Assembly (NCBI RefSeq): GCF_050281185.1
Contig: NZ_JBNNWS010000011.1
Coordinates: forward strand, 118,839 to 182,838
Direction of reading: 5' to 3'
DNA from: Heyndrickxia sp050281185
GTDB taxonomy: Bacteria > Bacillota > Bacilli > Bacillales > Bacillaceae_C
Length of the DNA: 64,000 nt
Shown: positions 35,403-45,373 of the stretch, in pieces
Numbering within the stretch: the stretch's first letter is position 1
How the letters are laid out: every line of letters starts with the position of its first letter
The notes under the pieces: model-generated
Database searches by the model: none
What the model was told of the DNA's origin: nothing
What the model saw: only the letters and a program-made list of their open reading frames with translations
Program-made: the position numbers and the translations under genes

Positions 35403-36443
35403 ATGTTAGATATTATTGTTATTGGTGCTGGCCAAGCTGGATTAAGTATGGGGTATTATTTGCAACAAGGAGGCTATAATTTTGTAATACTTGATGGAGA
35501 AAAAAGAATTGGAGATACATGGAGAAATAGGTATGATTCCTTGATCCTATTTACACCTAAATCATATAGTTCACTGCCAGGGATGAGATTGGAAGGAGAT
35601 GGAAACGCATTGCCTACAAAGGATGAAATCGCGGATTATCTTGAAGCATATGCTAACCGTTTTTTGTTACCGGTGAAAATGGAGACAACTGTACTTAAAG
35701 TACAAAAAATAAAAAGTACATTTGAAGTCTTTACCGATAAGGGGATATTTCATTCTAAACATGTTATCATCGCATCTGGTGCTTTTCAGAGGCCATTCAT
35801 TCCTTCAATTTCCCAAAGTCTTTCACAAGAGGTGTTTCAAATTCATTCTTCCCAATACCAATCACCTGAGATGATTCCAGATGGTCCTGTTCTTGTGATT
35901 GGAGGAGGAAATTCTGGTACGCAAATTGCGACTGAACTTGCAGAAAAGAGGGAAGTAACCATTGCTATTAGCCATTCATTTAAATTTTTACCACTTAATA
36001 TTATGGGCAAAAGCATTTTTTACTGGTTAGAAAAGATTGGTCTCTTATATGCAGGAACTGATACAAGGCGCGGATCATGGTTTCGAAAACAAAGTGACCC
36101 TATTTTTGGTCTTGAATTAAAGCATCTGATTCGTAAAGAGAAAATTAATATTAAACCAAGAGTCATACAAACACAAGGAAGAGAAATAACTTTTAGCGAT
36201 CATAGTAAAAGAAACGTGCAAAATATTATTTGGTCAACAGGATTTGTTCCTGACTACAAATGGATAGACATAGAGGGAATTTTAGATGCAAATGGTTTTC
36301 CTCTTCATAAAAGAGGTGTGAGTCCAACACAAGGGTTATATTATATTGGACTACCGTGGCAACATCAAAGAGGATCGGCACTTATTTGTGGAGTAGGAAA
36401 AGATGCTGAGTTTTTATATTCGGTTCTGAAAAAGATGATTTAA
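35403..36443 (+). CDS. Flavin-containing NAD(P)-binding monooxygenase-like protein
   Basis: 346 residues. An N-terminal FAD motif, DIIVIGAGQAGLSMGYYL, and a central NAD(P)H motif, VLVIGGGNSGTQIATEL, flank GDTWRNRYDSLILFTP, which is characteristic of CzcO/FMO-like oxidoreductases. The end, RGVSPTQGLYYIGLPW, is conserved too. It would oxidise small molecules using NADPH and O2 in the cytoplasm; substrate unknown. RBS AGGAAGTGAG. Stand-alone with a good terminator. Confidence 0.9.
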   Translation: MLDIIVIGAGQAGLSMGYYLQQGGYNFVILDGEKRIGDTWRNRYDSLILFTPKSYSSLPGMRLEGDGNALPTKDEIADYLEAYANRFLLPVKMETTVLKVQKIKSTFEVFTDKGIFHSKHVIIASGAFQRPFIPSISQSLSQEVFQIHSSQYQSPEMIPDGPVLVIGGGNSGTQIATELAEKREVTIAISHSFKFLPLNIMGKSIFYWLEKIGLLYAGTDTRRGSWFRKQSDPIFGLELKHLIRKEKINIKPRVIQTQGREITFSDHSKRNVQNIIWSTGFVPDYKWIDIEGILDANGFPLHKRGVSPTQGLYYIGLPWQHQRGSALICGVGKDAEFLYSVLKKMI

Positions 36444-36578
36444 GTTTTTCAATTTCGCCTTGGCGTAATTGATAATTGATTGTCCACCCTATACATATTA
36501 GTTTCATTAATAATCTCTTCTTAACTGTTGCTCTAAGTACCAACATTATATCAACCTAGATTATTCATCAACATATAC

Positions 36579-36622
36579 AAAATCCCAAGGAAAAGACGAC
36601 CATAGCTTTTCCTTGGGATACT
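36579..36622 (+). terminator. Terminator-like hairpin
   Basis: ATCCCAAGGAAAA and TTTTCCTTGGGAT, a 13-bp perfect stem followed by CTTTTT, downstream of the monooxygenase. From 36625 to 36990 no gene with an RBS is visible. Confidence 0.8.
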
Positions 36623-36989
36623 CTTTTTCACTTAAAACATGAAAAAAGAATGTCAACAAAGGAATCTATTTTCAACTATAGAATTAGTTTTGCCTATTCT
36701 ATATTTTCTTGGTTTAGTCCGAGTCAAAGTCATCATTTGGAAGGCTCCTTTCTATTTTTTCATTGCTAATAAAAAATATCTGTCGTTTGTTGTTAATTAT
36801 ATTATATCATTTAAACAAATTATTTCAGAAAGTGACAACTTTTTGCAGAATTTTAAGCATTATATTCCCTTTTTGGTCCTCTCAAATTGGAATTCATCAC
36901 GCCAATCCCATTTGAAACGTTTATATTCACCTTTTGGCGGATTTTTTTGACATAGTAGTTTATATTTTTGTGGAATAATATTTTATATT

Positions 36990-37562
36990 TTATATAAAGT
37001 TATGTAAAACATTCTCAATAATATAGTTTGCTCTTTGTTTAATCCCCATTCTAGGAACTTCAATTAGTTCATAATCAAGTTGTTTATAAGTATCAATCAT
37101 TACATAATAAGTTTCTACTGCTTCGTCAAAATCCTGTTTTCTTTCTTGATCATTAATATATATTTCTTCCCAAGGTGGTAATATCATAACATGTTTGTTA
37201 TACCTGTATTTCCGAGCTGTATGTTCAAGTTTTTCTGAAATTGGGAGATTAATTAAGTGTGAATAGCCAAGTGTATCTGGAATGCCTCTATCAAAAAACA
37301 AGGGTTGGTTTATAGGATTCGATACTGCTGATAGATAACTATCCACTGATTTATCTAACATTAGATCCCGATATTTCTTTACATTCTTCCAAGGTAGTGA
37401 ATCACCATTAGAAGAAACCTGTGTTTGAATGATTTCTCTTGCTACTTCAGCAACGAACTTATAGCCGTTTTTCTGTATTTCTTCCAATACTGTAGTTTTA
37501 CCGGAACCAGGTCCACCAGTTATTACAAAAAAATCATCTCTATATAATTTATTATTAGTCAT
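36990..37562 (-). CDS. AAA-type ATPase/kinase-like protein (AAA_28)
   Basis: 190 residues. Walker A is FFVITGGPGSGKTTVLEEI, followed by KFVAEVAREII and FFDRGIPDT, as in the AAA_28 group (small ATPases of unknown role, near nucleoside-kinase folds). The C-terminus has FDEAVETYYVMIDTYKQLDY. GGAGGAGACTTC precedes the ATG. A broken paralogue of its C-terminus lies at 44.0-44.2 kb. Function unknown; a phosphotransferase on a small substrate is possible. Confidence 0.85.
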   Translation of the reverse strand: MTNNKLYRDDFFVITGGPGSGKTTVLEEIQKNGYKFVAEVAREIIQTQVSSNGDSLPWKNVKKYRDLMLDKSVDSYLSAVSNPINQPLFFDRGIPDTLGYSHLINLPISEKLEHTARKYRYNKHVMILPPWEEIYINDQERKQDFDEAVETYYVMIDTYKQLDYELIEVPRMGIKQRANYIIENVLHNFI

Positions 37563-37821
37563 ATAGAAGTCTCCTCCTTCGATTTTTAGCTTTGAATGTA
37601 CATAATATAATTCATTTATAATATTATTTAATCAATCAAACGAAAATTAATTTCAACAATTGCAACGTAAAAATAAATTTTCAAAAAACATCGCCATGGA
37701 TATGGAGAACGAATGTTGAAGCAAAAAAGAAAAACTCTCCTTTATATGTTTAAGTCTTATGCAATCCCTATGGAATTTGGATATTAATTCTATTACGGGG
37801 CCCGTTTTCACTACAAACTAA

Positions 37822-38064
37822 ATGGTGCATGCTACACATGTGGAGTGTCTAAGAGATATAAGTGATGCAAAATTATATACCATTTACTCTCCAAATGATT
37901 ATCCAAACATAAAAGGCATACTTCGAGGTAGGATTAACACAAACGTTATTATAGAGCTTTATTTTTTGATGAAAGTGATAAATTTAGAGAACGTGGCATA
38001 CAAGATCAATTACCGATTCAAATAGATTACCCGTTATTTCAACTAAGACGCTTAAATAAAAATT
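37822..38064 (+). pseudogene. Broken gene fragment
   Basis: The plus frame ECLRDISDAKLYTIYSPNDY, then NIKGILRGRINTNVII, shifts frame and continues LFFDESDKFRERGIQDQLP...LFQLRRLNKN before TAA. No family recognised. The intact C-terminus and the terminator directly after show a real gene was here. Confidence 0.5.
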
Positions 38065-38454
38065 AATACTATAGCAAAAGCCAAATTCCTTAAGGTACAG
38101 GTATTTGGCTTTTTTAGTATCGTTTTTGCTAAGCGTACAAAATTTCCTGAATGTAGGCTGCATTCCTTTTATAGCTTGGTCTACTATATATATTTCAAAA
38201 TTCAACGAACTATTATTGAGTGACACTAGTTTTTCACTTGAATTACCTATTTCAGAATTAAAAATTATTTTACTTTTAGTAATTCCTTTCTCATAGCGAA
38301 TCATTGGAAACAACTTTTCTACCTTTTTATTAGATTTTCCTGGTAGGATTATCTTGTCAAGATTCTTAATCTTGTATCTGCCACCATAAGAATCTTTGAA
38401 CTCTTGTTCCAGCCTGTTTTTCCATCCAGTTGTGTTAAAGTGATATTCAACCAA
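37984..38454 (-). CDS. Doubtful ORF
   Basis: 156 codons open on the minus strand. The first ~115 residues (WKNRLEQEFKDSYGGRYKIK, then PMIRYEKGITKSKIIFNSEI) look protein-like, but there is no good RBS and the 3' part runs antisense through the plus-strand fragment and its terminator. Possibly the 5' remnant of a gene with a random extension. Confidence 0.25.
   Translation of the reverse strand: MVEYHFNTTGWKNRLEQEFKDSYGGRYKIKNLDKIILPGKSNKKVEKLFPMIRYEKGITKSKIIFNSEIGNSSEKLVSLNNSSLNFEIYIVDQAIKGMQPTFRKFCTLSKNDTKKAKYLYLKEFGFCYSINFYLSVLVEITGNLFESVIDLVCHVL
38074..38116 (+). terminator. Terminator of the broken plus-strand gene
   Basis: AAAAGCCAAAT...ATTTGGCTTTTTT stem-loop with a T6 tail. Confidence 0.75.
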
Positions 38455-38698
38455 GAATATCGTAAAAGGAAAATGCGGATCAAGACGACTCCCCAGTTTT
38501 TAACAACGTTAAGAAATGTTCAGTCGTCTAAAAGAATCCAATTAGACCATTTTCACCGAATTGAAATGGTATTCTCCTAGTAATTTAATATGTTCCCAGC
38601 CTAAAAGATGACATCTGGTACAATAAGTCTTCATTAAAACTCGAACATTTTGCATGTGATTTTTTCGTAGTCTTCTCCACTATATTTTTAAAACAAAT

Positions 38699-39271
38699 TT
38701 ATAGTTTGGTAGGTAATGAATTTAAAAATTTCACCCGATTTTTATTCTTACCTATAGATACATATCCACAGTGTATCCATTGAATGTTTTTCATTCCTAC
38801 AGCTTTCAATGTAGCATTAATAAAAGATTTTTTTATACCATTACCTCCTAAAAATTGAATATACCATTTAGGAGCTTGGCCGGTTGTGATAACTTTTACT
38901 GAATGGATATTATTTAGTAGCCCTTTCATTGTTCCATTCTTATTTTCAATATAAGCAAAATCTTTTAGAAGTACTTTATCTAGAAATCCTTTTAATATAG
39001 CTGGAACATTATACCACCAGATTGGAAATATAAAAATTACCTCATTACTAGACTTTAACATTGACTGATACTTACCCACTAATTCATTACCATACTTACC
39101 CTTCGAATATAATTTCAACTCACTTGCGTGATAAGTTGGATCAAACTTATCTTGATACAAATCAATCAATTGAAACTGTTTATTTCTTTCCTTAAATGTA
39201 TCTACTACTTTAGATAAAATTGCATGATTATAACTTCCATCCCATGGGTGAACATATATTATAGTTTTCAT
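38699..39271 (-). CDS. NAD(P)H quinone reductase-like flavoprotein
   Basis: 190 residues. It begins TIIYVHPWDGSYNHAILSKV, and the middle has FIFPIWWYNVPAILKGFLDK, the hallmark of the NQO/MdaB/YwrO flavodoxin-like family that reduces quinones with FMN or FAD. The start has AAGGAGAAAAAG. An ArsR-type regulator gene lies immediately upstream in the same direction, suggesting an operon with regulated detoxification. Confidence 0.88.
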   Translation of the reverse strand: MKTIIYVHPWDGSYNHAILSKVVDTFKERNKQFQLIDLYQDKFDPTYHASELKLYSKGKYGNELVGKYQSMLKSSNEVIFIFPIWWYNVPAILKGFLDKVLLKDFAYIENKNGTMKGLLNNIHSVKVITTGQAPKWYIQFLGGNGIKKSFINATLKAVGMKNIQWIHCGYVSIGKNKNRVKFLNSLPTKL

Positions 39272-39359
39272 ACTTTTTCTCCTTTACCTTTTAATTAAGG
39301 CGGTTACCAAATATGTTTTGGTGCACACGTTTGCACCTATTGAGCAGAAAAACTCAAGG

Positions 39360-39686
39360 TTAGCAATTATTTAAGAGTTTTTCTAATTGATCAGTCGTAA
39401 ATTTAAACTTATCAAATATCATTTTGCTATTTACATCGTAGAAAATATTTCTGCCTATTTTAGTTTTTGAAACGATTTCAAATCTATGCATTAAATCTAA
39501 ATGTCTTGAAATAACCGATCTATCCTGTGGGAGATTTTCAGCAATTTCAGTTATATTTTTCGCTCCATAAACAGCTAAATATCTAATAATTTCAATTCTA
39601 ACAGGATCAAATAATGTTTTATAAAAGTCAAAATCAATAGCATTATTAATTTCGTTTGAACATTTAAGTTTTTCATCCCTACTCAT
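39360..39686 (-). CDS. ArsR-family transcriptional regulator
   Basis: About 108 residues from the ATG at 39686 (GGTGGTGAGAC upstream). FDPVRIEIIRYLAVYGAKNI and DRSVISRHLDLMHRFEIVSK form an ArsR winged helix. No CxC metal motif of ArsR/SmtB is present in helix 3, so it probably senses something other than arsenite. It precedes the quinone reductase gene and likely controls it. Confidence 0.85.
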   Translation of the reverse strand: MSRDEKLKCSNEINNAIDFDFYKTLFDPVRIEIIRYLAVYGAKNITEIAENLPQDRSVISRHLDLMHRFEIVSKTKIGRNIFYDVNSKMIFDKFKFTTDQLEKLLNNC

Positions 39687-39952
39687 TTTTGTCTCACCAC
39701 CTGTACATATAATATATGCATGAACATGCACATGTCAAATCTAAAGATTGAGAAATCTATTTAAATATTGTATGAAAGCATATATTCAAACGTCAAAACA
39801 GCCTCTAGCGCCCACCGAACCTCGAAAAAGCAGACGTATTTGTCCACTCTTTTTTTCAACGTTCCCCGGCATAGAAGAATCATCAATTACATTATTTTAT
39901 ATAAATCAAAATATAATTAAAATATTAGGGTTGAACGAGTTTTTTAATATCT

Positions 39953-40336
39953 TTATTTTTTATGATAAGTCAACGCCATTTGAATACAAATTGTTAATTC
40001 TTCAATTGGTAGCTCACTGTTAACTGAAAGTAAGATTACTCTGTTCTTAGAAAAGTCTAGAGAGTTACCAAATAGTTCTCTCCATTCTTCAACTAAAGTT
40101 GTTTGACAATGTACGAAAAGACCTATTTGTGATTCTGAAAAACGATCGATTCTAATAGGTGTACCGTTTTTGGATGAAAAAGATAATTGTTTCCACTTTA
40201 AATTCTCTTGAATAGTTATATCTCCCAAATTATTAGCAACATTCATAATCAATTGTTTGAGTTCGATTAGCTTTTCTTGTTGTAAATCAGTATAATCATT
40301 GTATATTTCAAGAATATTATAGTTTTTATTCATCAT
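39953..40336 (-). CDS. DUF1801 family protein
   Basis: 127 residues. TIQENLKWKQLSF and GTPIRIDRFSESQIGLFVHC fit the DUF1801 (YdhG-like) pattern, small cytoplasmic proteins of unknown function. RBS AAGGTGGG. Between a regulator/reductase pair and a cytidine deaminase; no functional link is evident. Confidence 0.75.
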   Translation of the reverse strand: MMNKNYNILEIYNDYTDLQQEKLIELKQLIMNVANNLGDITIQENLKWKQLSFSSKNGTPIRIDRFSESQIGLFVHCQTTLVEEWRELFGNSLDFSKNRVILLSVNSELPIEELTICIQMALTYHKK

Positions 40337-40429
40337 GTTTATAGCCCACCTTAATAGCTTAACTGATTTTAGAAATATTCAAAAATACCTATCTCTAAAA
40401 TTATTTAAAATTAAATACTGAATTAACAA

Positions 40430-40828
40430 TTACCACTCTCTACCTCGATTGGTTTTCCAATCATACGGTAAAATTTCTTTCAATAAAACAAACGTGTCAT
40501 TTTCAACCTCTACAACAGCTTCTAAATTTTCTTTTGAAAGCTGACTGATCAATTCACGGCACCTTCCACATGGAGGAACAGCATTTCCTTCGGTGTCCAC
40601 TGCTACAAAAGCTTTTATTTGATACTCACCATGTTTCAACATGTCTGCAACGGCTGCATGCTCTGCACAAAAACCCATAGAACAAGCTGTATCTAAGCTA
40701 ATCCCTGTATATATATTACCATCTACGGTTTCAATGGCTGCACCAACACCTCCGTACGCTACAAAATCATTTAATTCTGTTGGTGAAGTAATTGTAGTTG
40801 CGATCTTTTTTAACTCTTTATGATTCAT
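40430..40828 (-). CDS. Cytidine deaminase-family protein
   Basis: 132 residues. Zinc site Cys and catalytic Glu in MGFCAEHAAV, then PPCGRCREL with the two other Cys. This is the cytidine/blasticidin deaminase fold, deaminating cytidine or analogues in the cytosol. Length matches both Cdd and blasticidin-S deaminase; I cannot choose firmly. RBS AAAGGATGGAG. Confidence 0.88.
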   Translation of the reverse strand: MNHKELKKIATTITSPTELNDFVAYGGVGAAIETVDGNIYTGISLDTACSMGFCAEHAAVADMLKHGEYQIKAFVAVDTEGNAVPPCGRCRELISQLSKENLEAVVEVENDTFVLLKEILPYDWKTNRGREW

Positions 40829-40960
40829 AAATTATAACTCCATCCTTTTTGGTATATTAATTTCTATTAGGAAGTATCAATTGGAATGTGTGAAACAATT
40901 AAGTTGTTTAAAATTCAATGGTTATTTTTAAATTAATCAAATTGACTGTCGATGAAATGC

Positions 40961-41689
40961 TCAATCAGTGGAGTCAGGAGAAATCACATCCCACTTTCCA
41001 AAAAGTGTCAAACCCGCTGCTTTAGCAAGCAACGCAGATGCCTGGTTATCAAGCTGACATCGGTACTGGGGTTCATATCCCTGATTACAGGCGTATTTGC
41101 AGATTGCACGTACCACTTTGCGGGCGTGACCTTTTCCTCTAAAAGGAGCCAGAGTCAGTACACCGAGATCCGCAATTTGTGAATTCTCCCAGGGATACAT
41201 GCTGGCGGCGCTGACCAGGCGGTCTTGATCAAAAGAGCCGAACACCGCCCAGTGATCCAATTCCACATAAGCATCATCCAAGTCTTGTTCTGAGGCAGAG
41301 GACTGGAACTCGGAGAAAACAGTGTCATCTTCCTCTGTTAATTGGCGTAAGCCACCATCCAAGTTCTCTTGTAGTAAAACCTTTTTATCTGTTTCTGAAA
41401 AATAAAAAAGATAATCTGCGCCATGCAGAGTGACTCCCGCTTCATTCAATTTCTGGCGGAAGGTCCGCTCAGACAGATCTTGTCCTTGATGTAGGCCTAT
41501 CTTATCTGCCATAGCAGGCGTCAGGACCGCCATAACCCGGCCGTCGGAGGTTTCTAGAACCATGACTCGACTGTCTTCGCTCAGATTAGGATTGATGGCG
41601 ACAGTAAAAACTTCATCGCTATAGAGAACGTCTCCGTTCAAGAATTGTCCTCGCCAAAAGTCAGTTATCGTTTGAGGAAATAAAGACAT
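40961..41689 (-). CDS. GNAT acetyltransferase, higher GC than surroundings
   Basis: 242 residues. The C-terminal half has LGVLTLAPFRGKGHARKVVR, the acetyl-CoA loop, and a final region ASALLAKAAGLTLFG, typical of GNATs. The N-terminal ~110 residues are a second degenerate domain, as in tandem-type GNATs. The gene is visibly richer in G and C than its neighbours (e.g. 41480-41560), suggesting recent transfer. RBS GGGAGG 4-10 nt before the ATG. Confidence 0.88.
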   Translation of the reverse strand: MSLFPQTITDFWRGQFLNGDVLYSDEVFTVAINPNLSEDSRVMVLETSDGRVMAVLTPAMADKIGLHQGQDLSERTFRQKLNEAGVTLHGADYLFYFSETDKKVLLQENLDGGLRQLTEEDDTVFSEFQSSASEQDLDDAYVELDHWAVFGSFDQDRLVSAASMYPWENSQIADLGVLTLAPFRGKGHARKVVRAICKYACNQGYEPQYRCQLDNQASALLAKAAGLTLFGKWDVISPDSTD

Positions 41690-41699
41690 ACTTATTACC

Positions 41700-42132
41700 T
41701 CCCGTAATTGATATTCTGTTTAATAGTACCATAAAAACTCTGAATTTTTCTATTATATTTTTTTCTAAACCGTGATGTCGATAATGTTCATCAACCCATA
41801 ACTATACTAATTTGAATACTACATATGTTTTACCTTCTATAAAATTGACAACTCGCTAAGTAGTTCGAGAACTTGCTTTCTAAAATATGGTATCATTCGT
41901 AGCAAGTTTTGTTTCCAATTCTTCTTCTACCTCCGTGTGTAGTAAATGTGTCCCTTGTTAGATTGATGTCGAAGTAACTCCTGCCTTACCTTTATCGTCA
42001 TTACCCGACATCATTGATACTATGCGGCAATCAGACTTCCTGCTGTTGGAATAAAGTAAAATTTGATCAAAAATATCGAATAAATCTGCATTTTACAGTA
42101 AATAAGAAACCTCCGGTAGAAGCGAGAGATAC
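41700..42132. other. Stretch without an intact gene
   Basis: Minus-strand frames near 41880-42050 (EVEEELETKLATNDTIF) look like a broken gene end. No start or RBS. Confidence 0.35.
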
Positions 42133-42736
42133 TTACTTTGGATTAGTGTAAGTGAAATTCACTTTTGAATATTTCTTCGCGAGTTTTTCCAATGCTTGAC
42201 CGTCATCAAATTCCTTAATATATCGGTTGAAAAATGCCAAGCTAAATTCATTAATGATTTGGTGTGTTTCTTTAGGGTCGCAATCTCCTTCACGTAATAT
42301 AAGATGCTAATGGTTTGCTTCCATCATCTTTTGCAGGGTACCACAATTGGACCATTAACTCTCGTTTATCTTTAGGTTTTTTTGTATACCATTCCTCTCG
42401 ATTTAAATCTACCCAGTGATATACTGTTGTGCCAACTGCATAAGAACCTGTTGGTTTTTCAAAATTAATCATAGGCATAATTAAAGGTAATGTAACAGTG
42501 ATACATAAATAAATGCGTCCTCCTTTTTGTTTTTTACGACGAGCCAAGCCATAGTAAGCTCCTAAAACTACAGGTGATAAATAAGCAGGAATCATTTGCA
42601 AACGGTATGCTTCTATACCGATATGAGTAAAAAAAGTAACGATAAATAAAATGAGGTTTGCTAATACAGTTTCAACATTTGGTGCAGTTAATGAAATGAT
42701 ATCAAAAATATGCAGAGTATCTTCCTCTTCCTTCAT
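42133..42736 (-). pseudogene. PAF-acetylhydrolase-like hydrolase with internal deletion
   Basis: The N-terminal 148 codons (two or three membrane segments, then SYAVGTTVYHWVDLNREEWY and RELMVQLWYPAKDDG) match the start of PAF-acetylhydrolase-type esterases. The frame ends at ASYIT. Directly downstream the last ~50 residues of the same family appear (ETHQIINEFSLAFFNRYI) in another frame. The catalytic middle, with the G-x-S-x-G, has been deleted. Confidence 0.65.
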
Positions 42737-42862
42737 TAGGACAATCGTTTCTAATTCTTCAGTATAGAAAATAGCTTCCTGTTAATACTAATGTGAAATA
42801 CAGATAACTTCCCCTAGTGAATTACGAATCAAATGGATATCATCTAAGTTCGCCATAAATGA

Positions 42863-42893
42863 ATTATAAAGCTTCACACTGTGTGAAACTCAA
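42863..42893 (-). promoter_or_regulatory. MerR-type promoter/operator (copy 3)
   Basis: TTGAGT, a 19-nt spacer with TTCACACAGTGTGAA, TATAAT on the minus strand. Downstream, a 22-codon frame (MANLDDIHLIRNSLGEV) may be a truncated target gene. Confidence 0.7.
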
Positions 42894-42899
42894 GTCTTT

Positions 42900-43200
42900 G
42901 TGTATTGTCGCTTTCCATACAGAAAAAGAAAAGAGGGAAAACCCCTACAAGGTTATTGTAATTGCTTGGCAAACAAGTTTCTTTATCTCGCCTATACCAT
43001 TCTAAGTAAAAAGCCTCACTTCCAAACCTAAAAATTAAAAAAGCATTAGTAGGTTTTTGTAGCGATACTAACTTCACATATTTATATTTATCCAATGTAA
43101 TAAACTTATCTAAATAATATTTTTAAATAAAGGGCCATCTACGATATCCACTTGAATGAACTCAGTCATATAAAGCACTGTTATCATAACTAGAACGGTC
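42900..43200 (-). pseudogene. Fragment of a GyrI-like effector domain
   Basis: The minus strand reads ALYD-stop-VHSSGY, then KYYLDKFITLDKYKYVK, matching the fragment at 47.1-47.3 kb with nonsense and frameshift changes. As there, it lies immediately upstream of a MerR-type promoter. Confidence 0.55.
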
Positions 43201-43340
43201 AAATATGCCTTTATAATCTATAATGGATTCATTTGATTTACTGATTTTTGAAGTTAATAGATTAACAACTTTAAACTATCATCACTGACAAATTTTCTTA
43301 TGTATAAAAGCAAAAAATGGTTTCCTTACGCCCAAAAATA

Positions 43341-43505
43341 TCATTTGTATTCTATATCAATTATTTCTTCATGCAAGCATTGGTGTTCATAATCTTTAAT
43401 ATAATTAAAAGTTACGAACTTTTTTAACGCCTCTTCTTTAGAATCCGCTTTGACTTCCATGATATATTCGCATTCTTTTATATATTTAATTTTATAAATT
43501 GTCAT
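43341..43505 (-). CDS. Small 54-residue protein
   Basis: MTIYKIKYIKECEYIMEVKA, then DSKEEALKKFVTF and a C-terminal HQCLHEEIIDIEY. AAGGAG stands 9-14 nt before the ATG, and GGATC adjacent. The alternating beta-strand/helix pattern (EVKADSKEEALKKF) resembles small DUF-type domains. No family named. It is intact in a stretch otherwise full of remnants. Confidence 0.55.
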   Translation of the reverse strand: MTIYKIKYIKECEYIMEVKADSKEEALKKFVTFNYIKDYEHQCLHEEIIDIEYK

Positions 43506-44029
43506 GATCCTTCTCTCCTTCTTTATTTTTTTCTAAGTTTCTTATATATTCTTTGAATCTTTATTGCATTGTGAGGACTTTTTTCTTACCACTTGAAAAT
43601 CACATACATTAAGACTCTTTAATAGATATAATACCATCTTTTATTTACATTAGAATAATGAATTGCTCATATATATTATTTTTTCATTAAAACATAATAA
43701 ATCTAAATAAATTAATTGACAAAATATTTATTTGAACATACATCGTTATATGTACATATATTCACGCAATAATATTAAGGAGTTACGAATGATTTATGAT
43801 GTTAATGTAATTATAGCTGCCAAGCCGACTTATCTATGAAGCATTACTTAAAGAATTCTTGATTTACCTTTGTAACTTCGTAGAGGATTTGCTCTTGGAT
43901 GAAGGAGACGATGCTAATGGAAGTATACCTAATAATATTGAGTTAAGAAAAATTATTACAACCATCATGAATGTCGATGGAGTAAAATAACAAAAGAGTC
44001 TTTATTTTACCCCTATGGGAAACTATTTA

Positions 44030-44202
44030 AAAAAAGGATGATGAAAAGAAACAAGGATTTGATGAGACTATTAAAACTTTTGAAGTTATATATGAAATGT
44101 ATCGTAAACTTGATTATGAACAAATAAAAGTCTCTAAAGACCATGTTTGTGATCGAGCCAATTTTGTCCTTGAGAGTATCAAGTCATGGGGAGTATTTTA
44201 AG
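44030..44202 (+). pseudogene. C-terminal fragment of an AAA_28-like gene
   Basis: The plus frame KKQGFDETIKTFEVIYEMYRK, then YEQIKVSKDHVCDRANFVLE, aligns with the end of the intact AAA_28 gene at 36990 (FDEAVETYYVMIDTYKQLDY, IKQRANYIIENV). The Walker A part is absent. A second unrelated broken frame (NNIELRKIITTIMNVDGV) lies at 43800-43990. Confidence 0.6.
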
Positions 44203-44232
44203 AAAAGCATTGCTCTTTCTGCTCGTAAATTG

Positions 44233-44268
44233 AAAAAGGAACAGTGTCAATACTGTTCCTTTTACATA
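44233..44268 (-). terminator. Terminator of ridA-like gene
   Basis: AAAAGGAACAGT/ACTGTTCCTTTTT stem-loop with a 6-nt loop, just downstream of the minus-strand gene. Confidence 0.8.
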
Positions 44269-44271
44269 TTA

Positions 44272-44664
44272 TTAAACTTCAGCGCACCAAAGTTCAATTT
44301 CAATTTTCAATTCAGGCCATCCTAATGCAGAAATATACGCAACTGTCATAGATGGAAATGCAGTTCCAAATAACTCATCCCACTGAGGATAAAAATGATC
44401 CCAATCTATTTCTTCTGTTGCCCAAATGTTAACCTTTATAACGTTCTCTTCAGTAAATCCTTCTGATTCAAGTACCTTTTTTATGTTTGCAAAAGTATTT
44501 GTTATTTGGTCGTTTAAACTTGAAGGAACATTACCATCCATATCAGTTCCTACTTGACCAGAGGTTACAACTAAACTCGCACCTTTTGGCACTCTAGTGA
44601 TATGACTGTAGTTGCCTACTGGTTTAGGCATAAACTCTGGATTTGTTCTAGTGATTTTTTGCAC
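44272..44664 (-). CDS. RidA/YjgF family protein
   Basis: 130 residues. SLVVTSGQVGTDMDGNVPSS, then NVIKVNIWATEEIDWD and FPSMTVAYISALGWPELKIE, follow the RidA pattern; the usual catalytic Arg near the position before the final strand is not evident (FPSMTVAYIS replaces the xxRxxxxV motif), so imine-deaminase activity is uncertain. A RidA-like protein with another substrate is likely. Stand-alone. Confidence 0.85.
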   Translation of the reverse strand: MQKITRTNPEFMPKPVGNYSHITRVPKGASLVVTSGQVGTDMDGNVPSSLNDQITNTFANIKKVLESEGFTEENVIKVNIWATEEIDWDHFYPQWDELFGTAFPSMTVAYISALGWPELKIEIELWCAEV

Positions 44665-44679
44665 AATATTACCTCACTT

Positions 44680-45370
44680 ACTATAAATTATTTACTGATT
44701 TTCTTAATAAATTAGACAGACTTCACCAATTTCTGAAAATCTAAAAGAAAACAGCAGTAGAGTATCCATAGCCCCTAGGTAAAAACATAAGTATTTTTTT
44801 CTTCATGACTTGAACACTCCCTTTCTTTATAGTGTGCGATAATACAAATTTTATCTTTTGTAAAAGTTTATTGATCAAATCATAAAACTGATAATATCAT
44901 GACCCCAAACCTTTGTCTACTATCAAAACACGGAAAAGATAAATATATAAATTCTATAGATATTCGATGATGTTACGTGTCCTTATCGATGCTGTTTAAT
45001 ATAAATTACCGTATATAACATATGATCCAGTTAATATAGAAAGCTAATTTCTTCATTTATCGCTTAAAAGTTATGCCTTATTACAACACAATGCCAGTAT
45101 ACCATTAAAGAGCACCTGATTGTTGAATAACAGTAATTTATTGATAGTTATGTTCAGTACTACCGATACTAATTAAAGCAGATATTGTACATAAACTTCT
45201 TCTGGATGTTAAAGTAGGATCTCCCCATATTTTTTCGAAAATTATATTTTAGCTATAATCAACAAAATCCGGAGCTCATTTTCTTAAGTATATTGAAAAC
45301 ATTAGAAAGTAAACATTAGAAAGTAATCATTTTCAGAAACTCCAAAACATTCAAGTGTTTTTCAGGTTAA
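44680..45370. other. Long stretch without a gene
   Basis: AT-rich; no ORF with start and RBS, no clear hairpin. A short duplicated phrase (acattagaaagtaa) occurs at 45300-45325. Confidence 0.4.
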
Positions 45371-45373
45371 TTA

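Noticed and set aside
36639..36950. Open frame of 103 codons on the plus strand
   Set aside because: No RBS, low complexity, and it directly follows a terminator; codon pattern unlike its neighbours.
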